NCBI RefSeq assembly: GCF_946886895.1
Contig: NZ_CAMPJO010000001.1
Coordinates: 543,610 to 607,609, forward strand
Direction: 5' to 3'
Source: an uncultured Marinobacter sp.
GTDB taxonomy: Bacteria > Pseudomonadota > Gammaproteobacteria > Pseudomonadales > Oleiphilaceae
Length of the DNA: 64,000 bases
Made by a program: the position numbers and the translations under genes. Under the pieces are notes generated by a model. That model was not told where the DNA came from, searched no databases, and saw only the letters and a list, made by a program, of their open reading frames with translations. Below are positions 26,053 to 36,156 of the stretch, piece by piece. Numbering within the stretch: the first letter of the stretch is position 1; each line of letters begins with the position of its first letter.

Positions 26053-29000
26053 CTAATACAAGCTGCGGGGTAAACGGTACCCCGCCAGTAATTCCTGTGT
26101 GAACGGGTTGGTGTTGCTGGCGGCATGCAGGCGATAGCGCATGCTGCCATCATCCACCTGGAAGCGGACATCAATGGCGCTGCTGCTGACCCCCGTGATG
26201 TCGGCCTTGTCCAGCAGCCGGAACAGGGCCCACGGACCGTTCTCGGAAAGGCTGCGCGGCGACCGGTTGACCTGGACTGGTACCAGGGTAATCCGGCTTT
26301 CCACCGAATCCCTCAGGGTGTTGGGCCACACCAGCGGGATGCTCTGGCCCGGTCCGTGGCTGAATTCCACCAGTTGCCCGTCCACATTTATCACGCTTCG
26401 GCGTTTGTTGGCAGACAGGTTCAGGGGCTCCAGGGAAAACTCCACGTCCAGTGTGCCGCTGCGGGTAAAGTAGGCCCGGCGAATCTTGTCGGCTTTTTCC
26501 AGGGACGCCAGAACATCGCCGCGAACCAACCCGGCCCGGCGGGCATCGCCCACCTGCTCCGGATGATCCTCAAGGAACAGTTTCAGGTTCTCTTTGTAAA
26601 AGGTTTCCAGCACCCCATCGGGAGCGAAGAACCGCTCAAAATCCTGCAGCGCCACATCGCGCCCGGCGTCCGGGTTGAACGGGTAATGCCGGGCCAGGTT
26701 CTGCTGGAACGGCTGGTACACTTCCTGGTACCACTGCCGCTCCAGTTGGGCCACGGCCTGGTCCAGCACCACGCGCCAGCTTTCGGTGGCCAGCCGGTTC
26801 AGCAACCGGTTCAGGGGCTGGGGCTGGTTATCAGCCATCCGTTTGAGGGTGAAAATCGGGTCGGCGCCCTGCAGGCCCATGCGTGCCCGGGCGGCACTCA
26901 GTGCAGCCTTGCCCATATCCGGGGCTTCCTGGATATTGCGCATGTATTCGTGCAGCTCGCCCACCACCACCATGATCTGGTCCAGGCCACTGGGCTGATC
27001 ACCCTGTTTGCGGGTGAGCTGGTTCAGGTCCGCGAACTGTCGCTCGATTTCCTTGAGCATACGGAAGTGCGACGACTGCTCAAGCAATTCCCGGGCCGCG
27101 GCAGACTCGCCCTCGGCCGAGGGTATTAGCCGGGTATTCTGGCGAACCAGCCCGAGCAACTGAGCCAGAGGCTCATGGCCGCTGGTCAGGCTTTCCAGCA
27201 ATCGAACGCCGTGATTGAGATCCTCAAACCGGTGAATGTCCACGCCGCCAAGCACTGAACGCCAGGCGTCGGCGTAATGTTCGGCGTACAGGGTTTGCAG
27301 GCTGCTCCGGAGTTCTGCCTCGTCCGCCTCGCTGAAGTTGACGTCCTCCCGGCGTCCCAGAACCCAGGCGTCGATCAACGCCAACTCAGTCACCGACCCG
27401 GACTCCCGGAGGAACCATTTCTCCAGCCCTTCCCGGGTCAGCAGTGCCGGCACGTTCAAGGGGTCCTGCTCGGCTGCCGGGGTGTCGGCCAACGGCTCGC
27501 CAAACTCGTCCACCCGGGTAAACACCGCACTGAACGCCGGCCCGGAAGCACGGGCAATGTCCAGTGGCGCCCGGAACTCCCGGTTGGCCTCGGTTTCCAG
27601 ATCCCGATAGACCCGCTCTGGTGTCGGAATACGCCCAAGCTCATGCTGGGCCCACTGCACGCTGCTGCGGAACGGTGCCAGCGCCATATCGGCGGTGACA
27701 TCACCATTGTTCGCCAGCCGGGCCAGGTCCGTTTTTGCCATCGCGTACTCAAGATGCGCCATCAGGCGCTCCTGCATATCACGCTGGCCCGGGAACGCCT
27801 GTTGCCAGTAGTCCCGCATGTAGTTCGCGACGATATCGGTACGCCGGCCACTGGCGTCGTAAAGCATTCGCAGCACCCGCAGATGGTCCAGTCGCGCCAT
27901 GCTGTCTTCAGGCGTGCGACCCATCTCGCCCATCACTCCGAACATCAGCGCCGGAAGGTATTGGTAAGCCAGCATATCGAGGTACGACGCTTCCACTTCC
28001 GGGCCAACTTTATGGCCCTGGTACAGCCCCATATCGCTGACCAGGGGCCACTGTTTACGATGATCACCAAACGCCAGGGTGGCCTCCCGCAATTCATCCA
28101 GCGGTTGTAGCAGGTTGCGGCCGGTCACATCCGGCTCGTACCCCACCGGTCGCCAGTTGGTGAGGAAGCGCTGAACCCGTGTTTCCACAGCGGTGGCGGC
28201 CTCGGCGTTCTTGATGAAGTAATGCTGCCAGCCGGCGGTCATGCCGGCACCGGCGCACACGGCCAGCACCGCAGCCACCGCTACCCGGCGTTGCCGGCTG
28301 CGAATCACTCGCCGATTGTCGCCGGCCAGGCCGGCCTCCGGATAGATCACCCCGGGGAACAGCGCCCGGGTAAACAGGCTCGCAGACTGGCCGGCACGCT
28401 GGGCGGGCTGAATCGGAGCCGCAACGTCGTAATTGGCAGCGGCGGCGGTAACGAAGGCGTCTTCCGGCACACCCTCCTGAAACACCGAGGTAAAGTAGGT
28501 GCCGCGCACCAGCGCCGGGGTGGAAAACGCGTCAGCCGAGAGCAGGTCGGTGAGGAACTGTTCCAGCACCGGCCCGAGCCCCGCCAGTTGCCGGGTAAAC
28601 GAGTAGGCGGCGGCCCGTTCTTCGGCCTCCCGGGTATTGGCCAGGACATCGGGCAGTCGGTCACCGAGCCGGGCTACGAGGCCGGCAAAGCGCTCGGAAA
28701 ATTCAGTCAGCCAGTCATCGTGATCCAGCCCGCTCTCCAGCTCAAAGGTAAAGCCCAGGGCCTGCTCTTTCTCCTGTTTGCTCAGGGTGGCCACAAAGGG
28801 CCCGAATCCGTAAAGCAGGTCCATCTTGGTGAACGACACATACACCGGCAACCGGGAGCCAATCTGCTCCATCAGTTCTCGCAGCCGGGTACGCAGAAGA
28901 ATGGCCTGGGCCTGCCGCTGTTCCGCGCTCGCGGTGCTGAGGCTGGCGAGATCCACCGCCAGCACCACGCCGTTCAGTGGTCGCTGTGGCCGGTTGCGCT

Positions 29001-29646
29001 CAAGCCACTGGATAAAATGGCTCCAGAGCCGCTGCTGCAGATCCGAAGAGGCGCCCTCGCCCTGGTTCTGGCTGAGCAATTCACCATCCGGATCGATCAG
29101 TACACCCTCATCACCGATCCACCAGTCAAAACCGAAGGCGTTGCGGTCCGCTCGATGGTTGCGGGTGACGTTGGTCAGGGTGTAGGTCTGGCCAGAACGC
29201 TGGATCAGGCTTGTTTTCCCGGCGTCTTCCAGCCCCATCACCAGGTACCAGGGCAGCCGGTATACGCCCTTGCGCCCGGGAAGGTTACTTTTCAAGGCCG
29301 CCAACTGGCGATCCAGCAAGCGCTGCTGCTTGCGCTCCAAGGGCAGAATCGGGTCTTCCTGTTCCCGCTGCTCCTCGGCCTTGGCCACATTCACTTTTCG
29401 CAACCGGCGCGCCAGCACCATGCCCCACATCATGGCCATAACCAATACCACGCCCAGCGTAATCAGTGCCCGGGTTTGCCAGGAAGCCAGGGGGAATTCG
29501 CCGTCGATTTCCCAGCGGGGCCCCAACCACCAGGTGGCCACTACCAGCGCAATCAGTCCCAGCACCAGGACAACCTGGCTGGCGCTACGTAGGTACGGCA
29601 GAAGCCGGCGGCCAATGAGTAATGCGTGTCTCCACATGGTATCCAT
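26053..29646 (-). CDS. tssM: T6SS inner-membrane protein TssM (IcmF/VasK)
   Basis: A 1197-residue protein. Two N-terminal helices lie at about 24-42 and 59-78. The cytoplasmic NTPase domain has an intact Walker A, GLEDAGKT (138-145), and later a third helix near 445-465. The long periplasmic part ends in the TssM C-terminal domain. Known: TssM forms the TssJLM membrane complex and spans the periplasm to bind the lipoprotein TssJ. ATG at 29646 has AGGA abutting it; the ATG three codons later (29637) is better spaced and may be the true start. The length matches the family. Confidence 0.96.
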   Translation of the reverse strand: MDTMWRHALLIGRRLLPYLRSASQVVLVLGLIALVVATWWLGPRWEIDGEFPLASWQTRALITLGVVLVMAMMWGMVLARRLRKVNVAKAEEQREQEDPILPLERKQQRLLDRQLAALKSNLPGRKGVYRLPWYLVMGLEDAGKTSLIQRSGQTYTLTNVTRNHRADRNAFGFDWWIGDEGVLIDPDGELLSQNQGEGASSDLQQRLWSHFIQWLERNRPQRPLNGVVLAVDLASLSTASAEQRQAQAILLRTRLRELMEQIGSRLPVYVSFTKMDLLYGFGPFVATLSKQEKEQALGFTFELESGLDHDDWLTEFSERFAGLVARLGDRLPDVLANTREAEERAAAYSFTRQLAGLGPVLEQFLTDLLSADAFSTPALVRGTYFTSVFQEGVPEDAFVTAAAANYDVAAPIQPAQRAGQSASLFTRALFPGVIYPEAGLAGDNRRVIRSRQRRVAVAAVLAVCAGAGMTAGWQHYFIKNAEAATAVETRVQRFLTNWRPVGYEPDVTGRNLLQPLDELREATLAFGDHRKQWPLVSDMGLYQGHKVGPEVEASYLDMLAYQYLPALMFGVMGEMGRTPEDSMARLDHLRVLRMLYDASGRRTDIVANYMRDYWQQAFPGQRDMQERLMAHLEYAMAKTDLARLANNGDVTADMALAPFRSSVQWAQHELGRIPTPERVYRDLETEANREFRAPLDIARASGPAFSAVFTRVDEFGEPLADTPAAEQDPLNVPALLTREGLEKWFLRESGSVTELALIDAWVLGRREDVNFSEADEAELRSSLQTLYAEHYADAWRSVLGGVDIHRFEDLNHGVRLLESLTSGHEPLAQLLGLVRQNTRLIPSAEGESAAARELLEQSSHFRMLKEIERQFADLNQLTRKQGDQPSGLDQIMVVVGELHEYMRNIQEAPDMGKAALSAARARMGLQGADPIFTLKRMADNQPQPLNRLLNRLATESWRVVLDQAVAQLERQWYQEVYQPFQQNLARHYPFNPDAGRDVALQDFERFFAPDGVLETFYKENLKLFLEDHPEQVGDARRAGLVRGDVLASLEKADKIRRAYFTRSGTLDVEFSLEPLNLSANKRRSVINVDGQLVEFSHGPGQSIPLVWPNTLRDSVESRITLVPVQVNRSPRSLSENGPWALFRLLDKADITGVSSSAIDVRFQVDDGSMRYRLHAASNTNPFTQELLAGYRLPRSLY

Positions 29647-29677
29647 TCCTGCTGTTAATCCGTGGTAAAAAGTACGA

Positions 29678-31105
29678 TCAAGCCTGTCTTTCCAGTTGTT
29701 TGATCAGGCTTGGCTCCCAGTCCGTCAGGCTCAGCTCGCTCACCTGCTGCTGCAGATCCCGGATCTGCTGGGAAGCCAGGCTTTTCAGGCCGGCATCCTT
29801 GAGCACCCGGGCGCTGGCGAGCCGCCAGTAAAATTGATCCCTCGGCTCCCGGGCCTCGGCCAAGCCCTCTTCCATCAGCTGCATCGCCTCCGCCAGCCGC
29901 TTCTGCGACACCAGTTCCCGCGCTTTGTCAGCGGCCCGCTCCCAGGGGCTGACACCGCCCCCGGTACCTCCGTTCGCGGGTGCCGACCAGAGCCAGCCTT
30001 CCGCGTCCGGTGTCAGAAACGGCGTGCCGTCGTTGAAGGTCAGGTCGGTGAGCGCCGGCAGCTTTTCCACAAACTGACGCACCGCGGCCCGGATGGCCTC
30101 GGCACAGGCCCCGTATCCGAGCGCGGAGGCGACGCTGGCGCTGAGCCAGTGGCCATCGAGCCAGAACGGGCTGACGGACAGGCTCTGCTCAATGCGTTGC
30201 CACAACGCCAGATCCGGCGACTTCGCCAGCGCTTCGTGATAGTCCGCCACCCGATCCGCACTGACCGCCGCCAGATCGGTCCGGGTGCCATCCCGGGTGG
30301 GAGGCACGGTGGCGATGGTGTGCCAGATCGCATAGCGGCGCATCTGATAGCCCAGGGGCCGGTCCGGCTCGGCCTCGGTCAGCAGCTCCGCGACCTTCAA
30401 CAGGCTTTGCCGGGTCGCCCGTTCGTTGCCTGGGTCGAGGGCCAGGGTCCCGAGCGACGGGGCCAGCGCCGGATTTGTCGATCCGGTGTCGCCGGCAGTC
30501 GCCGCAGGAGCCGGCGTGGCCGGTGCCGAATTCGCGGTCTCTGTGCCGCTGGTCGCTGGCAGCGCCTGCACGGCACGTTTCAGGTCAAACAGGCTATCGT
30601 CGGGCAACTCCTGGTTTTTTGCCTGCTCCATCAGCCGGGCCAGTGTGGCCAGGCAGAAGTCCCGGCCATCGCCCATGCTGCCATCGAAAGACAACCCTTC
30701 CACGCCCTTGCCGGCCCGCTGCAACATCTGGGTAAACATCATTTTGCGGGCACGTTTGCCTTTATCGCCGGGGTAAGGCCAGGCGGCATCCCACCAGGCA
30801 TCGAGAACCTGGCTCAACAGGTACAGGGAGAGCGCAAATCGCTCACCATCGCCACGTCGCTGCAGGGCAACCAGAAGAAAGCCGAGTACTTTCAGATCTT
30901 TACTGCGGTCGGAGAGTATCTTCAGGGACTCTTTTTCCACCTTGTCCCAGTCAATATCGGTGTGGGCCAGCGAGCCCACTTTCATCACTTCGTTTTCCAG
31001 AAACTCCAGGGTGGCATCATCACCCAGCGCCTCGCCCACGGCGGACTCGCCCGGCAGCGCTCCCACCACTTGGGCCGCGTACGGATGTTGCTCTATAACC
31101 TGCAT
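29678..31105 (-). CDS. tssA: T6SS baseplate-associated protein TssA (VasJ type)
   Basis: A 475-residue protein starting at ATG 31105; upstream open frame is spurious. The N-terminal ImpA_N domain (about 1-130; VALQRRGDGERF and AWWDAAWPYPGDKGKRARK) is followed by a Pro/Ala-rich linker (about 185-225) and a VasJ-type C-terminal domain (WLDGHWLSASVASALGYG and SPWERAADKARELVSQKRL). Known: TssA proteins prime and coordinate sheath and tube assembly; the VasJ class has a different C-terminal domain from the long TssA1 class. It lies between vasI and tssM, as in V. cholerae. Confidence 0.93.
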   Translation of the reverse strand: MQVIEQHPYAAQVVGALPGESAVGEALGDDATLEFLENEVMKVGSLAHTDIDWDKVEKESLKILSDRSKDLKVLGFLLVALQRRGDGERFALSLYLLSQVLDAWWDAAWPYPGDKGKRARKMMFTQMLQRAGKGVEGLSFDGSMGDGRDFCLATLARLMEQAKNQELPDDSLFDLKRAVQALPATSGTETANSAPATPAPAATAGDTGSTNPALAPSLGTLALDPGNERATRQSLLKVAELLTEAEPDRPLGYQMRRYAIWHTIATVPPTRDGTRTDLAAVSADRVADYHEALAKSPDLALWQRIEQSLSVSPFWLDGHWLSASVASALGYGACAEAIRAAVRQFVEKLPALTDLTFNDGTPFLTPDAEGWLWSAPANGGTGGGVSPWERAADKARELVSQKRLAEAMQLMEEGLAEAREPRDQFYWRLASARVLKDAGLKSLASQQIRDLQQQVSELSLTDWEPSLIKQLERQA

Positions 31106-31124
31106 CTCGTTCCTTATCCTTTTC

Positions 31125-31769
31125 TCACCAGCCACAGGCTTTACGGAGGGGGCGAATGGCGTCGGCAAAACCCGACAGGTCAAAAACCAGTCCGTTAATC
31201 TCACTTTCCGCCGAGTCGATCCGGAGATCCGACCCGGCGGCCCACTGCCGTACTGTGCGAATAGCGGGCAGCCCCCGACCGCCACTGAGCACATAGCCGT
31301 TGTCGCGAACCCGCCAGACCGCCCGCTCCCGGCCAAAACCGACGGCCACGCGTTCGGCACCCAGCGGGCTCGGCAGCATCAATGTGAGCTCGGTAATGTT
31401 GTTCTGGCACTGCAGGGTCAGCAGCGGCCTGGGCGGCTGCACGCCAAGGGCCGGCACGGTCACCAGATGGCCAGCGGCATGGGCAGTATCCCGGTAGACC
31501 ACATCGTCCTGCCCGTTGGCCCCGGCCTGGGCGAACGCCTGCCGCCAACGCTCGGAACGACGGGCATCGGGTGCAATCCGGCCCGGCACGGGCTCTGCTA
31601 CCGGTGTGCCGAACACCTGATCAAAGCAGGCCAGGCGCTCGAGCCTGCGGGGCTCACTGGTGCAATCCCGGGCGTCCTCCAGGGGGCCGGCTGCCACAGG
31701 CGCCAGACAGGCCGCCAGGAAAAGGCCGAGGAGTCCCTGCGCCAGAGCTCTGTGTTGCGGGTGTTTCAT
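31125..31769 (-). CDS. vasI: T6SS-associated protein VasI/TagO
   Basis: A 214-residue exported protein with a signal sequence (LLGLFLAACLAPVAAG). The conserved DCTSEPRRLERLACFD near the mature N-terminus is the hallmark of the VasI/EvfG family (TIGR03360), and RPLLTLQCQNNITEL lies in the beta-rich C-terminal half. Known: it is required for, or accessory to, T6SS activity in Vibrio, but its molecular role is unclear. The start ATG overlaps the stop of the upstream activator gene by ATGA; a tssA gene follows 19 bases later. Confidence 0.88.
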   Translation of the reverse strand: MKHPQHRALAQGLLGLFLAACLAPVAAGPLEDARDCTSEPRRLERLACFDQVFGTPVAEPVPGRIAPDARRSERWRQAFAQAGANGQDDVVYRDTAHAAGHLVTVPALGVQPPRPLLTLQCQNNITELTLMLPSPLGAERVAVGFGRERAVWRVRDNGYVLSGGRGLPAIRTVRQWAAGSDLRIDSAESEINGLVFDLSGFADAIRPLRKACGW

Positions 31770-33346
31770 ACGTCGGTTACCTGATACTTGAGGCACTTGT
31801 GCGCGAGGGTGCGTTTGGGCAACCCGAGACTGTCGGCCGCCTGTGCACGGTTGCCACCGTATTGATGCAGGCGTTCACGGATAATCGCCGCTTCGAACGC
31901 CTGGGAGGCCGCTTTCAGGTCCCGGATGTCGCCGGTCGCCGGCAGCCCGGGGATGGCCGGGTCCAATGCTGGCCAATGGGCCGAGACATCTGCGGGGTGT
32001 TCGGCAAACAGGTCGTCGAGCCGGAGCATTTCAGGCTGGATGTCATCGCCGGCCGGCGTCTGCAGGCAGGCCAGTTCAATAATGTTGCGCAGTTCCCGGA
32101 CATTGCCCGGGAACTCATAGCTCGCCAGCAGATGCAGGGCGTGACTGCTGATGCCCATGGGGCCAGCGCCCTCACGCTCGGTGTACAACCGGATGAAGTA
32201 GCGGCTGAGTGACTCCAGGTCCTCTGGTCGCTCCCGCAGGGGCGTGATGCGCAGGGGAAACTGACTGAGACGGTAGAATAAATCGCGCCGGAAACTGCCC
32301 TGCTCTATGCCGGTTTGAAGGGGCTGATGGGTGGCCGCTACCAGCCGGAAGTCGGAGTGTCGCTCCTCCCGGGCACCCAGTGGCCGGAACTGCCGGCTTT
32401 CCAGTACCCGCAACAGCTTGGACTGCAGCGCCATGGGCATATCACCGATTTCGTCCAGGAACAGGGTGCCGCCGTTGGCCTGGGCAAGCAGGCCCTCCTT
32501 GTTCTGATCGGCTCCGGAAAATGCGCCTTTGGTGTGGCCGAACAGTTCGCTTTCCAGCAGGGTGTCCGGAATGGCAGCGCAATTGACCACCACCAAAGGT
32601 CCCTCGGCTCGGTCGGACAGTTCGTGGATGCCCCGGGCCACCACGTCTTTGCCACAGCCGGTTTCGCCCTGAACCAGGACCGAAAGCCGGCTGCTGGCGG
32701 CGCGCACAATCTGCGCCCTGAGCGCGGTCGTGGCGTCGGAAGCGCCCACCAGGGTCCGGGCCAGCTGTTCACAACGCTGGCGGATGGTTTCCGCATCGTG
32801 GAGGTGATCCAGGGAGCGCTTGAGCAGTCGGCGTTGCCAGACCTGGTCGCGGCTCTGCAACTGGGTTATCCATTGATGGATGAGCAGCTGTTTGAGGCCG
32901 TTGTATAGCGGCTGGCCGGTGATGCCGTGCCAGTCCGGCTCGTCGCGACACAGGACGAGGATGCCGAGGGTGCGGCCGTCGTCGCCCTTCAGGGGTTCGA
33001 GCCACAGGGATCGGGGTCGGTCGCTGGCGTCAAAGAGGGCCTGAAAGCCGGTGTGATCGAGGCGGTAGCTGGCGGCCCTGGTGAGTTCCCGGGGGGCGCC
33101 TGATTGCAGCACGTGGGCAAAGGGGTGGCTGAAATCGCCGCAGTCGAATTCACCCAGTTCGGCGAGTTCGCTACAGTGCAGGGTTCGGCCACTGAGGTCG
33201 AGTTCCAGCGCCCAGCAGCGGGTGAGGCCGAAGGTGTTTTTCAGCTGCGCCGTGGCGGTTTTCAGCAATGCCGGCAGGTTGTCCTGTCGGATCAGTGCCA
33301 CCGCCAGGTCGATGCCGGTGTGCAGTTCCATCTGCATCCGTCCCAT
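31766..33346 (-). CDS. vasH: Sigma-54-dependent activator of the T6SS (VasH-like)
   Basis: A 526-residue protein. A GAF-like N-terminal domain (1-180) is followed by an AAA+ sigma-54 interaction domain with Walker A GETGCGKD, Walker B FLDEIGD and R-finger region RRDLFYRL. The sigma-54 contact loop reads GAFSGA instead of the usual GAFTGA. A Fis-type HTH ends the protein (GNRAQAADSLGLPKRTL). ATG at 33346 was chosen: GGGAA precedes it, and the upstream 37 codons in frame are translation of a palindromic repeat. Known: VasH activates hcp and vgrG operons with RpoN. It lies between clpV and vasI as in V. cholerae. Confidence 0.92.
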   Translation of the reverse strand: MGRMQMELHTGIDLAVALIRQDNLPALLKTATAQLKNTFGLTRCWALELDLSGRTLHCSELAELGEFDCGDFSHPFAHVLQSGAPRELTRAASYRLDHTGFQALFDASDRPRSLWLEPLKGDDGRTLGILVLCRDEPDWHGITGQPLYNGLKQLLIHQWITQLQSRDQVWQRRLLKRSLDHLHDAETIRQRCEQLARTLVGASDATTALRAQIVRAASSRLSVLVQGETGCGKDVVARGIHELSDRAEGPLVVVNCAAIPDTLLESELFGHTKGAFSGADQNKEGLLAQANGGTLFLDEIGDMPMALQSKLLRVLESRQFRPLGAREERHSDFRLVAATHQPLQTGIEQGSFRRDLFYRLSQFPLRITPLRERPEDLESLSRYFIRLYTEREGAGPMGISSHALHLLASYEFPGNVRELRNIIELACLQTPAGDDIQPEMLRLDDLFAEHPADVSAHWPALDPAIPGLPATGDIRDLKAASQAFEAAIIRERLHQYGGNRAQAADSLGLPKRTLAHKCLKYQVTDV

Positions 33347-33390
33347 TTTTTTATTCCCTATCGGGTTTTTATGGAGTTCGCCGACCGCGC

Positions 33391-33493
33391 AACCTGCGAG
33401 GTGGCTTTCCAAAACACGCTGTGAATACATCCTTGTACGCTCCGCTCCGCCATCCATGGCTCCGCAGGGTTTTGGAAAGCCACCCCGCAGGCT
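33391..33493. repeat. Long palindromic repeat with conserved core, copy 1
   Basis: Arms 33391-33415 and 33469-33493 pair over 25 bases with two mismatches (gtggctttccaaaac inner part). The 53-base core between them contains cggagccatggatggcggag (minus strand) and gtattcacagcgt. The same core, with different but self-complementary arms, occurs inverted at 51670-51776. It lies between clpV and the VasH-like gene. Confidence 0.85.
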
Positions 33494-33512
33494 ACGCTAC
33501 GTCTTAGTTGCT

Positions 33513-36146
33513 TCAGACAACGGTTCCTACGAATCGATTTTCATATAATCCGAGCGTCACCGTTTTAACCGGCTCCCTCGCTGCCAACTTTTCCAGCAGC
33601 GCCAGCGACACCGGCGGCAGCAGCTCGCCTTCGATGATCGACTCCAGCATCCGGGCGCCGTTTTCACTTCGTGTCGCTCGGCTGCGAATGGCTTCCACCA
33701 GGCCGTCTTCCAGCACCACGTCAGTGTGGTAACGGGCTTTGATCTGGTCCGCCAGCCGCTGGAGTTTGTCGCCGACGATGCGGTTGAGGGTGTCTTCGCC
33801 CAGCGGCAGGTAGGGCACCACTTCCATTCGGGCCAGCAGGGCTGGTTTGAAGAAGTTGGCCAGTTCCGGGTACAGGGCTTCTTCGAGGCTGCCCGGGGAT
33901 TCGGCGTAGCGGACGATGGTCTGGTAGCCGAGGTTGGAGGTGAGGAAGAACACCACGTTTTTGCAGTCGATCAGGCGGCCTTCGCCGTCGGCCAGTTCGC
34001 CCTTGTCGAAGGCCTGGTAGAACAGGTTGAGGACTTCCGGGTGGGCTTTTTCGACTTCGTCGAGAAGGACCACGGAATAGGGTTTCTGGCGGATGGCTTC
34101 GGTGAGTATGCCGCCTTCGCCGAAGCCAACATAGCCCGGGGGCGAGCCGATCAGTCGGGAGACGGTGTGCTTCTCCTGGTATTCGGACATGTTGATGGTG
34201 GTGAGGAACTGGCGGCCGCCGTAGAGCAGTTCAGACAGTTGTACCACGGTTTCGGTTTTGCCGACGCCGCTGGGGCCGACCAGCAGGAAGGCGCCCATGG
34301 GGCGGCCCGGGCGGCGGAGGTCGGCGCGGGCGGTGAGCAGGTGCTGGTGCAGGCAGTCGATGGCGGTATCCTGGCCTTTGATATGGGCCTGCAGGTACGA
34401 CGGCAGATGGGTGATTTTTTCCAGTTCGTCGGTGGTCATGCGGTTGACCGGGATGCCGGTCCAGTCGGCGATAACTTCCGCGACCTGGCGGGCGTCCACC
34501 CGGGCGTGAACCAGAGGTTCGTCGGCCTGCAGCTCCAGCAGTTCCTGTTCGATGGCGGCGGCTTTGCTTTTCAGGTCCGGGCACTCTTCGTTGACGGCTT
34601 CCGGCTGATCGTCGAGCGATGGCTCAGCGTTTTCTTCGCCGGCCAGCAGCCGTTCGCGGATCTCTACGAGTTGGGTAACCAGTTCGCGCTGGTCGTTCCA
34701 GCTTTGCTCCAGCCCGGCGGCTTCTTCTTTGAGCGCGGTGATCCGGGCGTCCAGTTCGCTTTCCCGATCGGCGTCCACGCTCTGGCCCAGGGTGTGTTCG
34801 CGGCTGAGCAGGCCCTGCTCCATGGCCAGTTGGTGCAGCTCGCTGCGCACGTGGCTGAGGCGGCGCGGCGGGGTGCTGAGGTTGAGGCTGACCCGGGCGC
34901 AGGCGGTGTCCAGCACGTCGATGGCTTTGTCCGGCAACTGGCGACCGGCCAGGTAACGAGCGGACATGTCGGCGGCAGCTTTCAGGGCGCTGTCGGCGAT
35001 CAGCACGTGATGAGCCTTTTCGTAGACGGTACGCAGGCCACGGAGGATGTGGACGGCTTCGTCTGGAGTCGGCTCATCGAGGGCCACCGGCTGGAACCGG
35101 CGGCTCAGGGCCGGGTCTTTTTCGAAGTATTTCTTGTACTCGCGCCAGGTAGTCGCCGCGATAGTGCGCAGCTCGCCTCGAGCCAGGGCGGGCTTGAGCA
35201 GATTGGCGGCGTCGGAGCCGCCCTCGCTGTTGCCGGCACCGATGAGGGTGTGGGCTTCGTCGATGAACAGGATAATCGGGGTGGCGGAGCCTTTGACGGC
35301 TTCAATGACGCCTTTCAGGCGCTTCTCGAATTCACCTTTCACTGACGCTCCGGCCTGCAGGGCACCCATGTCGAGGGTCCACAGTTCTACCCCATGCAGC
35401 CGCTCGGGCACCGCGCCGCTGACAATGCGCAGGGCCAGGCCTTCCACCACGGCGCTTTTACCCACGCCGGCGTCACCCACCACGATGGGGTTGTTCTTGC
35501 GACGGCGGCAGAGGATATCAATCATCTGGTCAATTTCGGCGTCCCGGCACACTACCGGGTCGAGTTTGTCTTCCCGCGCCAGTTTGGTGAAGTCGGTGGC
35601 GTATCGCTTGAGTGGGTCCAGGTCGGTTTCCGCCAACCGTGGCGGCGCCTCGCCAGCGTCCAGCTCGGGCCGTTCAGTGGACCCGGCGGTGAGCGCATCG
35701 AACTGCCGACGCAACTGCTCCCGGTTGATATCCCGAAGTGGCTGGCTGACCCGGGGCATCAGATAACGATCCGCGTTCAACAGCAGGGCCAGGAAGATCG
35801 CCCCGGAACGCAGCTCCCGATGGCCCAGCTCGGTGGAGGCCAGCAACCAGGCGTCCTGCAGCAGGTCCACCAGCAGCGGCGAGAAGGAGGGATAGGGCTC
35901 CGCGGTCTGGGGCTCGCCATTGAGGCTGTCGCCCACCAACGGCTGGAATTCCAGGTGGTTGATCCCGGCCTGTTCGAGAATCTGGCGCACGTCGGAAAAC
36001 GGAGTCTCCAGCAATTTGAACAGCAGGTGGGCCGGCGTAATTTCCGCGCCCTGACGGCTGATGCATAAGGCCGCCGAGGCTTCCAGCCCCTGGCGGCAGA
36101 TGTCGTTGAGGCGCCCGATCAGCGCCGGCAGTTCTACCCGAATCAC
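33513..36146 (-). CDS. clpV: T6SS sheath-recycling ATPase ClpV (TssH)
   Basis: An 877-residue double AAA+ ATPase. Start GTG at 36146, 7 bases after AAGGA and 11 bases inside the spacer after tssL. The N-domain (1-150; LIGRLNDICRQGLEASAALC) is the ClpV-specific sheath-binding region. The first ATPase has GDAGVGKS near 223 and the second GPSGVGKT near 620, with a coiled-coil middle domain between (about 410-520). Known: ClpV extracts VipA/VipB from contracted sheaths by recognising the VipB N-terminus. All nucleotide motifs look intact. Confidence 0.96.
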   Translation of the reverse strand: MIRVELPALIGRLNDICRQGLEASAALCISRQGAEITPAHLLFKLLETPFSDVRQILEQAGINHLEFQPLVGDSLNGEPQTAEPYPSFSPLLVDLLQDAWLLASTELGHRELRSGAIFLALLLNADRYLMPRVSQPLRDINREQLRRQFDALTAGSTERPELDAGEAPPRLAETDLDPLKRYATDFTKLAREDKLDPVVCRDAEIDQMIDILCRRRKNNPIVVGDAGVGKSAVVEGLALRIVSGAVPERLHGVELWTLDMGALQAGASVKGEFEKRLKGVIEAVKGSATPIILFIDEAHTLIGAGNSEGGSDAANLLKPALARGELRTIAATTWREYKKYFEKDPALSRRFQPVALDEPTPDEAVHILRGLRTVYEKAHHVLIADSALKAAADMSARYLAGRQLPDKAIDVLDTACARVSLNLSTPPRRLSHVRSELHQLAMEQGLLSREHTLGQSVDADRESELDARITALKEEAAGLEQSWNDQRELVTQLVEIRERLLAGEENAEPSLDDQPEAVNEECPDLKSKAAAIEQELLELQADEPLVHARVDARQVAEVIADWTGIPVNRMTTDELEKITHLPSYLQAHIKGQDTAIDCLHQHLLTARADLRRPGRPMGAFLLVGPSGVGKTETVVQLSELLYGGRQFLTTINMSEYQEKHTVSRLIGSPPGYVGFGEGGILTEAIRQKPYSVVLLDEVEKAHPEVLNLFYQAFDKGELADGEGRLIDCKNVVFFLTSNLGYQTIVRYAESPGSLEEALYPELANFFKPALLARMEVVPYLPLGEDTLNRIVGDKLQRLADQIKARYHTDVVLEDGLVEAIRSRATRSENGARMLESIIEGELLPPVSLALLEKLAAREPVKTVTLGLYENRFVGTVV

Positions 36147-36156
36147 AGTGATATCC

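Noticed and set aside
33347..33457. N-terminal extension of the VasH-like protein (MDGGAERTRMYSQRVLE)
   Set aside because: It is translation of the palindromic repeat; the same peptide appears at the repeat near 51.7 kb. The start at 33346 has a ribosome-binding site.
34243..35345. Long plus-strand open frame opposite clpV (part of a frame of over 500 codons)
   Set aside because: An antisense shadow caused by GC-biased codons of clpV; the same happens opposite tssM, tssF and vgrG.
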